Assembly (NCBI RefSeq): GCF_900091315.1 | Contig: NZ_FLSP01000032.1 | Span: forward strand, 18,226 to 82,225 | Origin: Streptomyces sp. DI166 | Lineage (GTDB): Bacteria > Actinomycetota > Actinomycetes > Streptomycetales > Streptomycetaceae | Length of the DNA: 64,000 nt | Direction: 5' to 3' | Part shown: piece after piece, positions 26,414 through 36,325 of the stretch | Layout of the letters: every line of letters starts with the position of its first letter | Numbering within the stretch: position 1 is the stretch's first letter | The notes under the pieces: model-generated | Told to the model about the DNA's origin: nothing | The model's database searches: none | The model's input: only the letters and a program-made list of their open reading frames with translations | Program-made: the position numbers and the translations under genes

Positions 26414-27856
26414 ATGCGCTCGCACCTGCTCAACGACACGACCGCGGAGCAGTACCGCCGCTCCGTGACCGAAGGCATAGAGCGGGTGGCCACCAAACTC
26501 GCCACCACCAAGCGCCCGTTCACCGGCGTCACCGTCGACTCCCTCGCCCCCGTCATCGACGCGATCGACCTCGACAAGCCGCTGCACGACACCGCCGCCG
26601 TGCTGGACGAACTGGAGGACGTCTACCTCCGGGACGCGGTCTACTTCCACCACCCGCGCTACCTCGCCCACCTCAACTGCCCCGTGGTGATACCCGCGGT
26701 GCTCGGCGAGGCCGTCCTGTCCGCCGTCAACTCCTCCCTCGACACCTGGGACCAGTCGGCCGGCGGCACCCTCATCGAGCGCAAGCTCATCGACTGGACC
26801 ACCGCCCGCATCGGCCTCGGCCCCGCCGCCGACGGCGTGTTCACCTCCGGCGGCTCCCAGTCCAACCTCCAGGCCCTGCTGCTGGCCCGCGAGGAGGCCA
26901 AGACCGACTCCCTGGCGAAACTGCGTATCTTCGCCTCCGAGGTCAGCCACTTCAGCGTGAAGAAGTCCGCCAAGCTGCTCGGCCTGAGCGCGGACGCGGT
27001 GGTCTCGATCCCGGTCGACCACGACAAGCGCATGCAGACCGTCGCCCTCGCCCGCGAACTGGAGCGCTGCGCCGAGGCCGGCCTCGTCCCCATGGCCGTC
27101 GTCGCCACCGCCGGCACCACCGACTTCGGCTCCATCGACCCGCTGCCGGAGATCGCGGAGCTGTGCGGGCAGTACGAGACCTGGATGCACGTGGACGCCG
27201 CCTACGGCTGCGGACTGCTCGCCTCGGTGAAGTACCGGGACCGCGTCGACGGCATCGAGCGCGCCGACTCGGTCACCGTCGACTACCACAAGTCCTTCTT
27301 CCAGCCGGTGAGTTCCTCCGCCGTGCTGGTCCGCGACGCGGCCACGCTGCGGCACGCCACCTACCACGCGGAGTACCTCAACCCGCGCCGCATGGTGACC
27401 GAGCGCATCCCCAACCAGGTCGACAAGTCCCTGCAGACCACCCGCCGCTTCGACGCGCTGAAGCTGTGGATGACCCTGCGGGTGATGGGCGCCGACGGCA
27501 TCGGGCAGCTCTTCGACGAGGTCGTCGACCTCGCCGCCGAGGGCTGGAAACTGCTCGCCGCCGACCCGCGCTTCGACGTGGTGGTCCAGCCGAGCCTGTC
27601 CACCCTGGTCTTCCGCTACATCCCGGCCGCCGTCACCGACCCGGCCGAGATCGACCGCGCCAACCTCTACGCCCGCAAGGCCCTGTTCGCCTCCGGCGAC
27701 GCCGTCGTCGCGGGCACCAAGGTCGCGGGCCGCCACTACCTGAAGTTCACCCTGCTCAACCCCGAGACCACGACGGCCGACATCGCCGCCGTCCTCGACC
27801 TGATCGCCGGCCACGCCGAGCAGTACCTGGGAGAGTCCCTTGACCGCGCTTGCTGA
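26414..27856 (+). CDS. desA: Lysine decarboxylase of desferrioxamine synthesis
   Basis: A 480-aa PLP enzyme of the group II decarboxylase family converting L-lysine to cadaverine, the first step of desferrioxamine synthesis. Visible landmarks: FTSGGSQSNLQALLLAREEA, the PLP-contacting HVDAAYGCGLL, and VDYHKSFFQPVSSSA with the Schiff-base lysine. The ATG at 26414 follows GGAGGA. It overlaps desB by 17 bp. Confidence 0.95.
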   Translation: MRSHLLNDTTAEQYRRSVTEGIERVATKLATTKRPFTGVTVDSLAPVIDAIDLDKPLHDTAAVLDELEDVYLRDAVYFHHPRYLAHLNCPVVIPAVLGEAVLSAVNSSLDTWDQSAGGTLIERKLIDWTTARIGLGPAADGVFTSGGSQSNLQALLLAREEAKTDSLAKLRIFASEVSHFSVKKSAKLLGLSADAVVSIPVDHDKRMQTVALARELERCAEAGLVPMAVVATAGTTDFGSIDPLPEIAELCGQYETWMHVDAAYGCGLLASVKYRDRVDGIERADSVTVDYHKSFFQPVSSSAVLVRDAATLRHATYHAEYLNPRRMVTERIPNQVDKSLQTTRRFDALKLWMTLRVMGADGIGQLFDEVVDLAAEGWKLLAADPRFDVVVQPSLSTLVFRYIPAAVTDPAEIDRANLYARKALFASGDAVVAGTKVAGRHYLKFTLLNPETTTADIAAVLDLIAGHAEQYLGESLDRAC

Positions 27857-29123
27857 ATCCCCGAACAAGATCTACGACCTCGTAGGGATCGGGCTCGGCC
27901 CCTTCAACCTCGGCCTGGCCTGCCTCACCGAGCCCATCGACCAACTGGACGCCGTCTTCCTGGAGTCCAAGCCCGACTTCGAGTGGCACGCCGGCATGTT
28001 CCTCGACGGCGCCCACCTGCAGACCCCGTTCATGTCGGACCTGGTCACCCTCGCCGACCCGACCTCGCCGTACACCTTCCTGAACTACCTGAAGGAGAAG
28101 GGACGGCTGTACTCCTTCTACATCCGCGAGAACTTCTACCCGCTGCGCGTCGAGTACGACGACTACTGCCGCTGGGCCGCGAACAAGCTGAGCAGCGTCC
28201 GCTTCAACACCACCGTCAGCGAGGTGACGTACGACGAGGCCGAGGGGCTGTACGTCGTCGGCACCACCGGCGGTGACCGCTACCGGGCCAAGCACCTGGT
28301 CCTCGGCACCGGGACCACCCCGCACTACCCGGAGGCCGTGCGAGGCCTGGGCGGCGACTTCTTCCACAACTCCCGTTACGTGCAGAACAAGGCGGAGCTC
28401 CAGAAGAAGGAGTCGATCACGATCGTCGGCTCCGGCCAGTCCGCCGCCGAGATCTACTACGACCTGCTCTCCGAGATCGACGTCCACGGCTACCGGCTGA
28501 ACTGGGTGACCCGCTCCCCGCGCTTCTTCCCGCTGGAGTACACCAAGCTCACGCTGGAGATGACCTCGCCGGAGTACATCGACTACTTCCGCGCGCTGCC
28601 GGAGGCCACCCGCTACCGGCTGGCCGCGCAGCAGAAGGGCCTGTTCAAGGGCATCGACGGCGACCTCATCAACGAGATCTTCGACCTGCTGTACCAGAAG
28701 AACCTCGGCGGCCCGGTCCCCACCCGCCTGCTGACCAACTCCTCGCTGAACGCGGCCCGTTACGAGAACGGCACCTACACCCTCTCCTTCCGCCAGGAGG
28801 AGCAGGAGAAGGACTACGAGCTCCAGACCCAGGGCCTGGTCCTGGCCACCGGGTACGCCTACGCCGAGCCGGAGTTCCTCAAGCCCGTGCGGGACCGCCT
28901 GGTGCGCGACACGCACGGCAACTTCGACGTGGCCCGCAACTACGCCATCGACGTCACCGGCCGGGGCGTGTTCCTGCAGAACGCCGGAGTGCACACCCAC
29001 AGCATCACCAGCCCCGACCTGGGCATGGGCCCCTACCGCAACAGCTGCATCATCCGTGAGCTGCTCGGCAGCGAGTACTACCCGGTCGAGAAGACCATCG
29101 CGTTCCAGGAGTTCGCCGTATGA
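27840..29123 (+). CDS. desB: Cadaverine N-hydroxylase (FAD monooxygenase)
   Basis: A 427-aa FAD/NADPH N-monooxygenase that hydroxylates cadaverine. FAD motif GIGLGPFNLGLAC is near residue 17, the NADPH motif IVGSGQSAAEIYYDL near 198, and the C-terminal LATGYAY motif near 338. The start is a TTG at 27840 behind GGGAGAG, inside the desA coding region; a rare start codon in a biosynthetic gene may tune DesB level. It overlaps desC by 4 bp. Confidence 0.94.
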   Translation: MTALAESPNKIYDLVGIGLGPFNLGLACLTEPIDQLDAVFLESKPDFEWHAGMFLDGAHLQTPFMSDLVTLADPTSPYTFLNYLKEKGRLYSFYIRENFYPLRVEYDDYCRWAANKLSSVRFNTTVSEVTYDEAEGLYVVGTTGGDRYRAKHLVLGTGTTPHYPEAVRGLGGDFFHNSRYVQNKAELQKKESITIVGSGQSAAEIYYDLLSEIDVHGYRLNWVTRSPRFFPLEYTKLTLEMTSPEYIDYFRALPEATRYRLAAQQKGLFKGIDGDLINEIFDLLYQKNLGGPVPTRLLTNSSLNAARYENGTYTLSFRQEEQEKDYELQTQGLVLATGYAYAEPEFLKPVRDRLVRDTHGNFDVARNYAIDVTGRGVFLQNAGVHTHSITSPDLGMGPYRNSCIIRELLGSEYYPVEKTIAFQEFAV

Positions 29124-29653
29124 CCTTCACCTTCCGCCCGCTCGACCCGCTGAGGGACGCCGAGCTGCTGCACCGCTGGGTCACCCACCCCAAGGCGGCC
29201 TTCTGGATGATGCAGGACGCCCGCCTGGTGGACGTGGAGCGCGCCTACATGGAGATCGCGGCCGACGAGCACCACCACGCCCTGCTCGGCCTGGACGAGC
29301 ACGGCACCCCGGCGTTCCTGATGGAGAAGTACGACCCCGCCCACCGTGAGCTGGTCGGCCTCTACGAGCCGCAGCCCGGCGACATCGGTATGCACTTCCT
29401 CACCCCGCCCACCGACACCCCGGTGCACGGCTTCACCCGCGCGGTCATCACCGCCGTCATGGCGCACCTCTTCGAGGACCCCGCGGTGCGCCGTGTGGTG
29501 GTCGAGCCGGACGTCTCCAACAAGGCCGTGCACGCCCTGAACGAGGCCGTCGGCTTCGTCCCCGAGCGGGAGATCGACAAGCCGGAGAAGCGGGCCCTGC
29601 TCAGCTTCTGCACCCGTGAGCAGTTCCTGGCCGCGACGGGGGTGGCCGCATGA
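29120..29653 (+). CDS. desC: Acyl-CoA N-acyltransferase of desferrioxamine synthesis
   Basis: A 177-aa GNAT-like/IucB-type acyltransferase that adds succinyl, acetyl or other acyl groups to N-hydroxycadaverine. Conserved blocks are LHRWVTHPKAAFWMMQD, GDIGMHFLTPP, and RRVVVEPDVSNKAVHALNEA near the C-terminus. The ATG overlaps the desB stop and the gene's own stop overlaps desD, consistent with coupled translation. Confidence 0.93.
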   Translation: MTFTFRPLDPLRDAELLHRWVTHPKAAFWMMQDARLVDVERAYMEIAADEHHHALLGLDEHGTPAFLMEKYDPAHRELVGLYEPQPGDIGMHFLTPPTDTPVHGFTRAVITAVMAHLFEDPAVRRVVVEPDVSNKAVHALNEAVGFVPEREIDKPEKRALLSFCTREQFLAATGVAA

Positions 29654-31422
29654 GCCTCGCCGACTCCGTCGCCCACCTCTCCCCCGAGCGCTGGGCGGAG
29701 GCCAACCGCAGGCTGGTGCGCAAGGCGCTGGCCGAGTTCGCGCACGAGCGGCTGATCACGCCCGAGGCCACGGCCGACGGCGGCTTCGAGGTGCGCGCCG
29801 ACGACGGACTGACCGTGTACCGGTTCACCGCCGTCCGCCGCGCCCTCGATCACTGGCAGGTCGACGCCGCCTCGATCTCCCGTCACCGGGGCGGCGCCGA
29901 CCTGCCCCTGGCCGCGCTGGACTTCTTCGTCGAGTTCCAGAAGTCCCTGGGCCTGAGCGACGCGATCCTGCCGGTCTACCTGGAGGAGGTCTCCTCCACC
30001 CTCTCCGGCATCTGCTACAAGCTCACCAAGCCGCAGGTCCCGGCCGCCGAACTGGCCCGCGCGGGCTTCCAGGCGATCGAGACCGGCATGACCGAGGGCC
30101 ACCCCTGCTTCGTGGCCAACAACGGCCGGCTCGGCTTCGGCATCCACGAGTACCTGGCGTACGCGCCGGAGGCCGCGAGCCCGGTCCGGCTGGTGTGGCT
30201 GGCCGCGCACCGGTCGAGGGCCGCGTTCACGGCCGGGGTGGGCATCGACTACGAGTCCTTCGTGCGCGCCGAGCTGGGCGAGCAGACCGTCGAGCGGTTC
30301 CACGGCGTGCTGCGCGAGCAGGGCCTGGACCCGGCCGACTACCTGTTCATCCCGGTCCACCCCTGGCAGTGGTGGAACAAGCTGACCGTCACCTTCGCCG
30401 CCGAGGTGGCCCGCAAGCACCTGGTGTGCCTGGGCGTGGGCGACGACGAGTACCTGGCCCAGCAGTCCATCCGGACCTTCTTCAACACCTCCGCCCCCGA
30501 GAAGCACTATGTGAAGACGGCTCTGTCCGTGCTCAACATGGGCTTCATGCGCGGTCTTTCGGCGGCGTACATGGAGGCGACCCCGGCCATCAACGACTGG
30601 CTGGCCCAGCTGATCGACAACGACCCCGTGCTCAGGGGGACGGGCCTGACGATCATCCGCGAGCGCGCGGCGGTCGGCTACCGGCACCTGGAGTACGAGG
30701 CGGCGACGGACCGCTACTCGCCGTACCGCAAGATGCTGGCCGCGCTGTGGCGGGAGAGCCCGGTGTCCTCCCTGAGGGAGGGCGAGACGCTCGCCACCAT
30801 GGCCTCCCTGGTCCACCAGGACCACGAGGGCGCCTCGTTCGCGGCGGCGCTGATCGAGCGGTCGGGGCTGACGGCGACGGAGTGGCTGCGCCGCTACCTG
30901 AGGGCGTACTTCACCCCGTTGCTGCACAGCTTCTACGCCTACGACCTGGTGTTCATGCCACACGGCGAGAACGTGATCCTGGTGCTGAAGGACGGTGTCG
31001 TCCAGCGCGCGGTCTACAAGGACATCGCCGAGGAGATCGCGGTCATGGACCCGGAGGCGGTACTGCCGCCGGCGGTCGAGCGGATCCGCGTGGACGTCCC
31101 CGAGGACACGAAACTGCTGTCGATCTTCACGGACGTCTTCGACTGCTTCTTCCGCTTCCTCGCGGCGAACCTGGCCGAGGAGGGCGTGCTCACCGAGGAC
31201 GAGTTCTGGGGCACGGTCGCCGAGGTCACCCGCGCGTACCAGGCGTCCGTGCCGGAGCTGGCCGAGAAGTTCCGCCAGTACGACATGTTCGCCCCGGAGT
31301 TCGCCCTGTCCTGCCTCAACCGCCTCCAGCTGCGCAACAACCAGCAGATGGTGGACCTTACGGACCCGGCGGGCGCGCTGCAGCTGATCGGCACGCTGAA
31401 GAACCCGATCGCGGGCCGGTAG
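29650..31422 (+). CDS. desD: NIS siderophore synthetase (desferrioxamine trimerisation/cyclisation)
   Basis: A 590-aa IucA/IucC-family NRPS-independent siderophore synthetase that uses ATP to join hydroxy-succinyl-cadaverine units. Family blocks include HPCFVANNGRLGFGIHEY, FIPVHPWQWWNK, STR-like AQQSIRTFFNTSAPEKHYVK with nucleotide-contacting residues, and HGENVILVLKDG. The C-terminal helical IucA/C domain is complete (FRQYDMFAPEFALSCLNRL). It is the last gene of desABCD, closed by a strong terminator. Confidence 0.95.
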   Translation: MSLADSVAHLSPERWAEANRRLVRKALAEFAHERLITPEATADGGFEVRADDGLTVYRFTAVRRALDHWQVDAASISRHRGGADLPLAALDFFVEFQKSLGLSDAILPVYLEEVSSTLSGICYKLTKPQVPAAELARAGFQAIETGMTEGHPCFVANNGRLGFGIHEYLAYAPEAASPVRLVWLAAHRSRAAFTAGVGIDYESFVRAELGEQTVERFHGVLREQGLDPADYLFIPVHPWQWWNKLTVTFAAEVARKHLVCLGVGDDEYLAQQSIRTFFNTSAPEKHYVKTALSVLNMGFMRGLSAAYMEATPAINDWLAQLIDNDPVLRGTGLTIIRERAAVGYRHLEYEAATDRYSPYRKMLAALWRESPVSSLREGETLATMASLVHQDHEGASFAAALIERSGLTATEWLRRYLRAYFTPLLHSFYAYDLVFMPHGENVILVLKDGVVQRAVYKDIAEEIAVMDPEAVLPPAVERIRVDVPEDTKLLSIFTDVFDCFFRFLAANLAEEGVLTEDEFWGTVAEVTRAYQASVPELAEKFRQYDMFAPEFALSCLNRLQLRNNQQMVDLTDPAGALQLIGTLKNPIAGR

Positions 31423-31439
31423 CGGCCGCACGGACCGGC

Positions 31440-31474
31440 GGGCGCCCCAGGAGTACGGTCCTCCTGGGGCGCCC
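31440..31474. terminator. Bidirectional terminator between desD and the convergent TPR gene
   Basis: A perfect 14-bp stem (GGGCGCCCCAGGAG with CTCCTGGGGCGCCC) and a 7-nt loop, followed on the plus strand by GTCAGCGTTTTT. It serves desD and, from the other side, the gene ending at 31495. Confidence 0.9.
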
Positions 31475-31494
31475 GTCAGCGTTTTTACGGCCCG

Positions 31495-34434
31495 TCAGTT
31501 CTCGTCGCGCAACTGGGCCGCCAGTTCCGTCAGCGGCTCGATGTCCTCGGTGAGGCCGAGGGGCGTCAGCCGGGCGATCGCCGCGTCGAGACGGGCCAGC
31601 GCGGGCGCGGGGCGCTCCAGGTAGATGCCCTCCAGCGCGGAGGCGAGACGGACGCACTCGGCCCACTCGCCGGCCTTCGCCGCGTCCTCCCCCGGCTCGC
31701 CGAGCAGGGCCATGGCCTTCTCCAGCGCCACGATCGCGTCCTCGTGGGCATGGGCGTGGGCGTGGACCCTGCCGTACTCGTAGGCCAGCGCCGTGTCCAG
31801 GGAGCGCCCGTGCGCCTCGTACCCGGCCTCGCGCGCCTCGTCGGCGACCCGTCCGGCGTCCTCCAGGAACCCGAGAGCGGAGGGCAGACCCTCCGGCCCC
31901 TGCCGCTGCGCCTGGAGCCGGGCGAGTTCGCGCAGACAGTTGCTGAGCTGCTCGAAGCGCGGTTCCCGGGCGTGCGCGGCGAGGGCCTGGTCGGCTGCCT
32001 CCCGGGCCCGTTCGAACTCCCCGGACTCGGCGAGCAGTACGGCCGTCTCCGCCGCGATCATGGCGTGGCTGCCGGGGTCGTCCTCCCAGCCCGCGGACTC
32101 GGCGGCGAGGGCGACGAACTCGGCGGTGGCGGCCTTCAGGTCCTCGCCGGCGTGCAGGGCACGGGCCCGGGTCAGCCGGAGCTGGGCGAGCAGCCGGTCG
32201 TCCAGCTCGCCCGCCGCGGCGTCCGGTTCGGCGAGCACGGAGTCGAGCAGCGCGATGCAGTCCTCGACGCGGCCCAGGTCCAGGGTGAGCCGGGCGGCGT
32301 TGCTGTACGTGCAGAACGCGTCGAAGCGGCTGCCCCCGCGCAGCTCCAACTCGGCGCAGCGGGTCAGGTGCCGCAGCGCCTCGTCGGGACGGCCCAGGTG
32401 CAGGCACGCCTCGGCCAGGTCGTTGTGCAGCCGTGCGGTGGCAAGTCCCGCGGAGGGCCACTCGGCGCTCACCCGCAGCGCCTCGGACAGATCCGCGTGG
32501 GCGGCCTCGGCGTTCCCCATCCCGAGCTGCGCCTTGCCGCGCAGCCCGAGCACGCGGGGCAGGTGCCAGGCGGGGCCCTGTTCCCTCAGCCGGCCGAGGA
32601 GAGCGTCGAGTTCGGTGACGGCGGTGGGCAGGTCGCCGGAGATGGCGTGGGTGGTCGCCCGCAGCAGCACGGCACCGGAGATCTGCCCGGGGATGTCGTG
32701 CCGGGTGGCGAACGCGTACAGCCCCTCGACCTCGGCGAGGACCTGCTCGGCGTGCTCGGGGTCGCGCGAGGACTGGAACCGCAGCGCCAGCGCGGTCGCC
32801 CTGAGCCGCAGCAGCCGGGCCTCGTGGACGGGCCGCAGCCCGGAGACCCCTTCGTGCAGCCGGACGATCGCGTCGTACGCGTCGCCCAGGGCCCCGGCCT
32901 TCACGTTGTCCTCGTGCCCGGTGGGGGCGTCCGCCGCGGACAGCTCCGCCTCGGCCAGGACGGCACCGGCGCGGGCGAGGGCCGCGAGGCCCGGTTCGCC
33001 GTCGGTCTCGTACAGCTCCGCGGCCTCCTTGAAGTGGGCCGCGGACTCGGCGTAGGCGTCGCGTTCGCCCGCGAGGTTGCCCTCGTCCTCCAGCAGGTCC
33101 GCGCGCAGCCGCGTCAGCGAGCCCAGGGCCGGGTCGTCGGGGTGGGTGTAGCCGGGCTCGGCGACCAGGGCGCGCAGCCGGGCCCAGTGATCGCGGGAGT
33201 CCGGGTGGCCCTGCTCGTCCAGTTCCCGTGCCCGTGCGATGAGTTCCGGCAGCTCATCCGGGACGGAGGGCTTCGCGGGGGCGGCGGGCGCGACGGGCGC
33301 GGCCGGGGCCACATCCTCCAGGGTGCGGGTGCGCAGGGTCAGTTCCAGCGACTCCAGCAGCGGCGCCCGCTCCAGCCTGGCCCGGCGCCGGTCGGTGTGC
33401 GTACTGGTGCCGTTGCGGGCGTCGAAGCGGGCGGCCAGGTCGTCGGCGCGGCTCTGGATCTCGGCGCGCAGGGTGCCCACGGTCCAGGTGCGCCCGGCGT
33501 ACCCGGCGGCGGGCAGGTCACCGTGGCCGAGCTGTTCGACGCGCCGGAGCAGGACCTCCGCGCCGGTGAGGAAGTGGAGCTGGTCCAGCGGCGAGTCGAC
33601 CTCCGCGAACAGGTTGCGGTTCTCGGCCAGCAGCTCCAGACCGCGCGCCTCGTTGCCGGTGAGCGCGCAGAACTCCAGGTGCCGCCCGACCTCCGGGGCC
33701 ATGGAGGGGTTGCGGCGGCAGCCGCGGTACCCGGCGAGGTGCAGCGCCCGCGCCTGGTCGGTGCGGCCGGTGCGCAGCAGGGGCAGCAGCGCGTACGACA
33801 CGGACCGGGCGGGCTCCTCCTGGCAGGACTCCTTCCCGGACAGCACGGGCTCCCAGATCCGCAGCGCCCGCTCGTCGTCGCCCGCCGCGAGGTGGTACAG
33901 CGCCCGCTCGCAGATCTCGCACGCCTCGCAGTCGCTCAGCTCTGTGCGGGTGCGGCCCGCCCACAGCTCGTAGGCGAGCGCGGTGTCCTCGCCGACGTGC
34001 GCGGCGAGCTGGTAGGCCTGCCCGTAGTACGGCTGGAGGCCGAGGCCCGCCTTCTCGTAGCGGTCACGCATCTCCGTCTGCCACTGGCGCAGGCTGGCGA
34101 GCGGTATCTCGGGCAGCTGGCGCAGGGCGTTGGCGACCCACTTGAACCGCCAGAACAGCATGTGCCGCAGGCGCCCGTCGAAGACGTCGGGCTGTTCGTC
34201 GAAGAGGTTCAGCAGCCGGGCGAAGACGACCGGCGACTTACGCGGCTCGGAGCCGTAGGTGTACGCCTCCTGAAGCTCCAGCAGGGCGTGGATGAGCGGT
34301 TCGGGCTCGCCGAACTGTTCGGCGGCGTCGACGAGTTCCTCGGCGGTGAGGGTGCGGGTGCGGCCGTAGGGGCGGCGGTCGTTCTCGCGCAGCGCCTCGT
34401 ACAGCTCGTCGGTGGTCTGGGGTGCGGTCGGCAT
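31495..34434 (-). CDS. Large helical-repeat (TPR-like) protein partnered with HSP90
   Basis: A 979-aa soluble protein; the ATG at 34434 lies 2 bp after the HSP90-like stop. It is nearly all helical. The N-terminal part (1-400) carries Cys residues in ELSDCEACEICERALYH. A short Ala/Pro linker follows (APVAPAAPAKPSVP, about 385-400). The C-terminal 550 residues contain degenerate tetratricopeptide-like repeats such as AHADLSEALRVSAEWPS, RLHNDLAEACLHLGRPDEAL and DAIVALEKAMALLGEPGE. No catalytic motif is visible. The tight coupling suggests it is a client-handling or co-chaperone partner of the HSP90-like ATPase. The open frame continues upstream through the HSP90 gene but is a shadow there. Confidence 0.8.
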   Translation of the reverse strand: MPTAPQTTDELYEALRENDRRPYGRTRTLTAEELVDAAEQFGEPEPLIHALLELQEAYTYGSEPRKSPVVFARLLNLFDEQPDVFDGRLRHMLFWRFKWVANALRQLPEIPLASLRQWQTEMRDRYEKAGLGLQPYYGQAYQLAAHVGEDTALAYELWAGRTRTELSDCEACEICERALYHLAAGDDERALRIWEPVLSGKESCQEEPARSVSYALLPLLRTGRTDQARALHLAGYRGCRRNPSMAPEVGRHLEFCALTGNEARGLELLAENRNLFAEVDSPLDQLHFLTGAEVLLRRVEQLGHGDLPAAGYAGRTWTVGTLRAEIQSRADDLAARFDARNGTSTHTDRRRARLERAPLLESLELTLRTRTLEDVAPAAPVAPAAPAKPSVPDELPELIARARELDEQGHPDSRDHWARLRALVAEPGYTHPDDPALGSLTRLRADLLEDEGNLAGERDAYAESAAHFKEAAELYETDGEPGLAALARAGAVLAEAELSAADAPTGHEDNVKAGALGDAYDAIVRLHEGVSGLRPVHEARLLRLRATALALRFQSSRDPEHAEQVLAEVEGLYAFATRHDIPGQISGAVLLRATTHAISGDLPTAVTELDALLGRLREQGPAWHLPRVLGLRGKAQLGMGNAEAAHADLSEALRVSAEWPSAGLATARLHNDLAEACLHLGRPDEALRHLTRCAELELRGGSRFDAFCTYSNAARLTLDLGRVEDCIALLDSVLAEPDAAAGELDDRLLAQLRLTRARALHAGEDLKAATAEFVALAAESAGWEDDPGSHAMIAAETAVLLAESGEFERAREAADQALAAHAREPRFEQLSNCLRELARLQAQRQGPEGLPSALGFLEDAGRVADEAREAGYEAHGRSLDTALAYEYGRVHAHAHAHEDAIVALEKAMALLGEPGEDAAKAGEWAECVRLASALEGIYLERPAPALARLDAAIARLTPLGLTEDIEPLTELAAQLRDEN

Positions 34435-34436
34435 CG

Positions 34437-36272
34437 TCAGCTGTCCTTGCGCAGGGCGTGGGCGAGAAGGTCGAGGAAGGAGCGGTTGATCAGGCTCGAC
34501 TCGGCGGGCCTGAGCGGGCGGCGGGAGAGCATCGCGGCCTGCCCGTAGAGGGCTTCGGCGCTGGTGCGGGCCAGCTCGGGTTCGTCGATGGTCAGGGCGG
34601 TGCGCACCAGCGGGTTGAGCTGGTTGAGGATGAGCTGGGCGCGCGGGGCCTCCTGGCGCAGGGCGCCGAGGATGTCGCCCCAGATGCCGCCCTCCTGTTC
34701 CCGGGCGAGCTGGGAGCGGGTGCGCTCGTGGCGGGCCTCGCGGCTGTCCATGAGCAGGGCGGGCGCGGAGGCCGGCTGGAAGGTGCGCAGCGCGACGTCG
34801 ACGTCGAAGACGGCGAGGGCGTCCCGGGCCTGGGCGAGGTAGGCCGCGGCGGCCAGTTCGGTCTCCCGGTCGACCGGGTCGAGGTGGGCGGTGAGGGTGG
34901 CCGGGTCGAGGTCGGCGACGCTGATCTCGGGCCGTACCTCGGGCAGCCGGTGCACCAGGTCGCGGTCGTAGGTGTAGCCGCCGTTGACGACGCCGAGTCC
35001 GGCGGCGGAGGCGATGGCGGCGATCTGCCGGAACTCCTCCACGGTGGAGGTGACCAGCACGGTGCGGTGGGTGCGCGCGAACTCGTCGAGGGTGCAGTGC
35101 CCGTCGGTGGTCTCGAACGGCAGCCAGGGCAGCAGCATCCGCAGGATCTCGTCGTCGTGCACGGCGAGCGACTTCACCGCCAGGTGGTGGGCCTGGAGGA
35201 AGCGGCCGAGCAGGTCGGGGTCGCTGGCGGCGGCGCGGGCGATCCAGGCGCGCAGCCGCTCGGCGAGCGCGTCGCGGACGGCGGCGAGGGTGTCGTCCTC
35301 GTACAGGGACTCGCGGGAGGCGGTGGGGCGCAAGCTCTCGGCGTCGACGACGCAGCGGACGAAGAACGCCCACTCGGGCAGGATCTCCTCGGCCTGCTCG
35401 GACAGCAGCATGCCCTTGACGTGCACCCGGTGCCCGTGGCGGCGCCCGGCGGGTACGGCCTCGGGCAGCACGCAGGCGATGCCCTTCAGGCCGACGGCGG
35501 GCAGGTCCAGTTCGATGGTGTCCAGCGGCTTGAAGCCGAACACCTCCTCGCCGTACGCGGCGAGCGCACGGGCCCGGGCGCCCGGGGTGGGGTGGCTCTG
35601 CGCCCAGGGCGTGGGCTCGGGGTTGACCGCGACGCCCGCCCCGCCGGTCCCGTCGTCGAAGGTGACCGGGTGGCGCAGCAGGGACCCGAAGTGCCGGGCC
35701 AGGGAGTGCACCTGGGCGGGTCGGGTCCACTCGGCGGCGTCCGCGCGCGGGGTCAGCGTGACCGTCGTACCGGGGCGGGGCCGGCTGGAGGCGGGCAGGG
35801 TGCGCACGCTGTACGAGCCGTCCCCGCGGCCCCGCCACTCCACGGCCGGGGCGTCGGGGATGCGGGCGGAGCGGCTGACGACGTGGATCTCGTCGGCGAC
35901 CAGGAAGCAGGACAGCAGGCCGATGCCGAACTGGCCGATGAAGTCGGCGCGCTGCTCGGCGATCTTCTCGGCGCGCTTGCTGCTGCGGCCGATGGTGGCG
36001 AGGAAGGTGTGCACATCGGCCTCGGTGAGACCGACGCCGTCGTCCTCCACGCGTACGACGGAGCCGTCCGCGTACAGCCGGATGCCGAAGGCGCCCGCGG
36101 GGGCGTCGGGTTCGAGGGTGTGCCGGGCGGTGAGCGCGTCCACCGCGTTCTGCATCAGTTCGCGCAGGTAGACGCGGGGGCTGGAGTAGAGGTGGTGGGA
36201 GAGGAGGTCGACGAGGCCGCGCAGGTCGACCTGGAAGGTGCGGTCGGCGGCGGCGTTCGCGGGCAGAGTCAT
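34437..36272 (-). CDS. HtpG/HSP90-family chaperone ATPase
   Basis: A 611-aa cytosolic GHKL ATPase of the HSP90 family. The N-terminal ATP site is clear: REL(M)QNAVDAL with the E..N..D motif (about residues 38-48), VEDDGVGLTEAD (G1 box) and GQFGIGLLSCFLVAD (G2 box). The middle domain has PTASRESLYEDD, the HSP90 catalytic-loop region. The C-terminal domain is present but ends in ALRKDS, without the MEEVD tail that binds TPR proteins in eukaryotes. The start ATG at 36272 precedes MTLPANAAADRTFQVDLRGL. It is the middle gene of a three-gene operon with helical-repeat proteins. Confidence 0.9.
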   Translation of the reverse strand: MTLPANAAADRTFQVDLRGLVDLLSHHLYSSPRVYLRELMQNAVDALTARHTLEPDAPAGAFGIRLYADGSVVRVEDDGVGLTEADVHTFLATIGRSSKRAEKIAEQRADFIGQFGIGLLSCFLVADEIHVVSRSARIPDAPAVEWRGRGDGSYSVRTLPASSRPRPGTTVTLTPRADAAEWTRPAQVHSLARHFGSLLRHPVTFDDGTGGAGVAVNPEPTPWAQSHPTPGARARALAAYGEEVFGFKPLDTIELDLPAVGLKGIACVLPEAVPAGRRHGHRVHVKGMLLSEQAEEILPEWAFFVRCVVDAESLRPTASRESLYEDDTLAAVRDALAERLRAWIARAAASDPDLLGRFLQAHHLAVKSLAVHDDEILRMLLPWLPFETTDGHCTLDEFARTHRTVLVTSTVEEFRQIAAIASAAGLGVVNGGYTYDRDLVHRLPEVRPEISVADLDPATLTAHLDPVDRETELAAAAYLAQARDALAVFDVDVALRTFQPASAPALLMDSREARHERTRSQLAREQEGGIWGDILGALRQEAPRAQLILNQLNPLVRTALTIDEPELARTSAEALYGQAAMLSRRPLRPAESSLINRSFLDLLAHALRKDS

Positions 36273-36325
36273 CGGCAGTTCCGGTAATCGGGGCGCGGGC
36301 GGCGGGGTGACGGGGTGCGGCGGGC

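Noticed and set aside
34437..35838. A 1447-aa version of the TPR protein reaching up through the HSP90 gene
   Set aside because: The extra part is an out-of-frame reading of HSP90; the ATG at 34434 gives a natural start next to the HSP90 stop.
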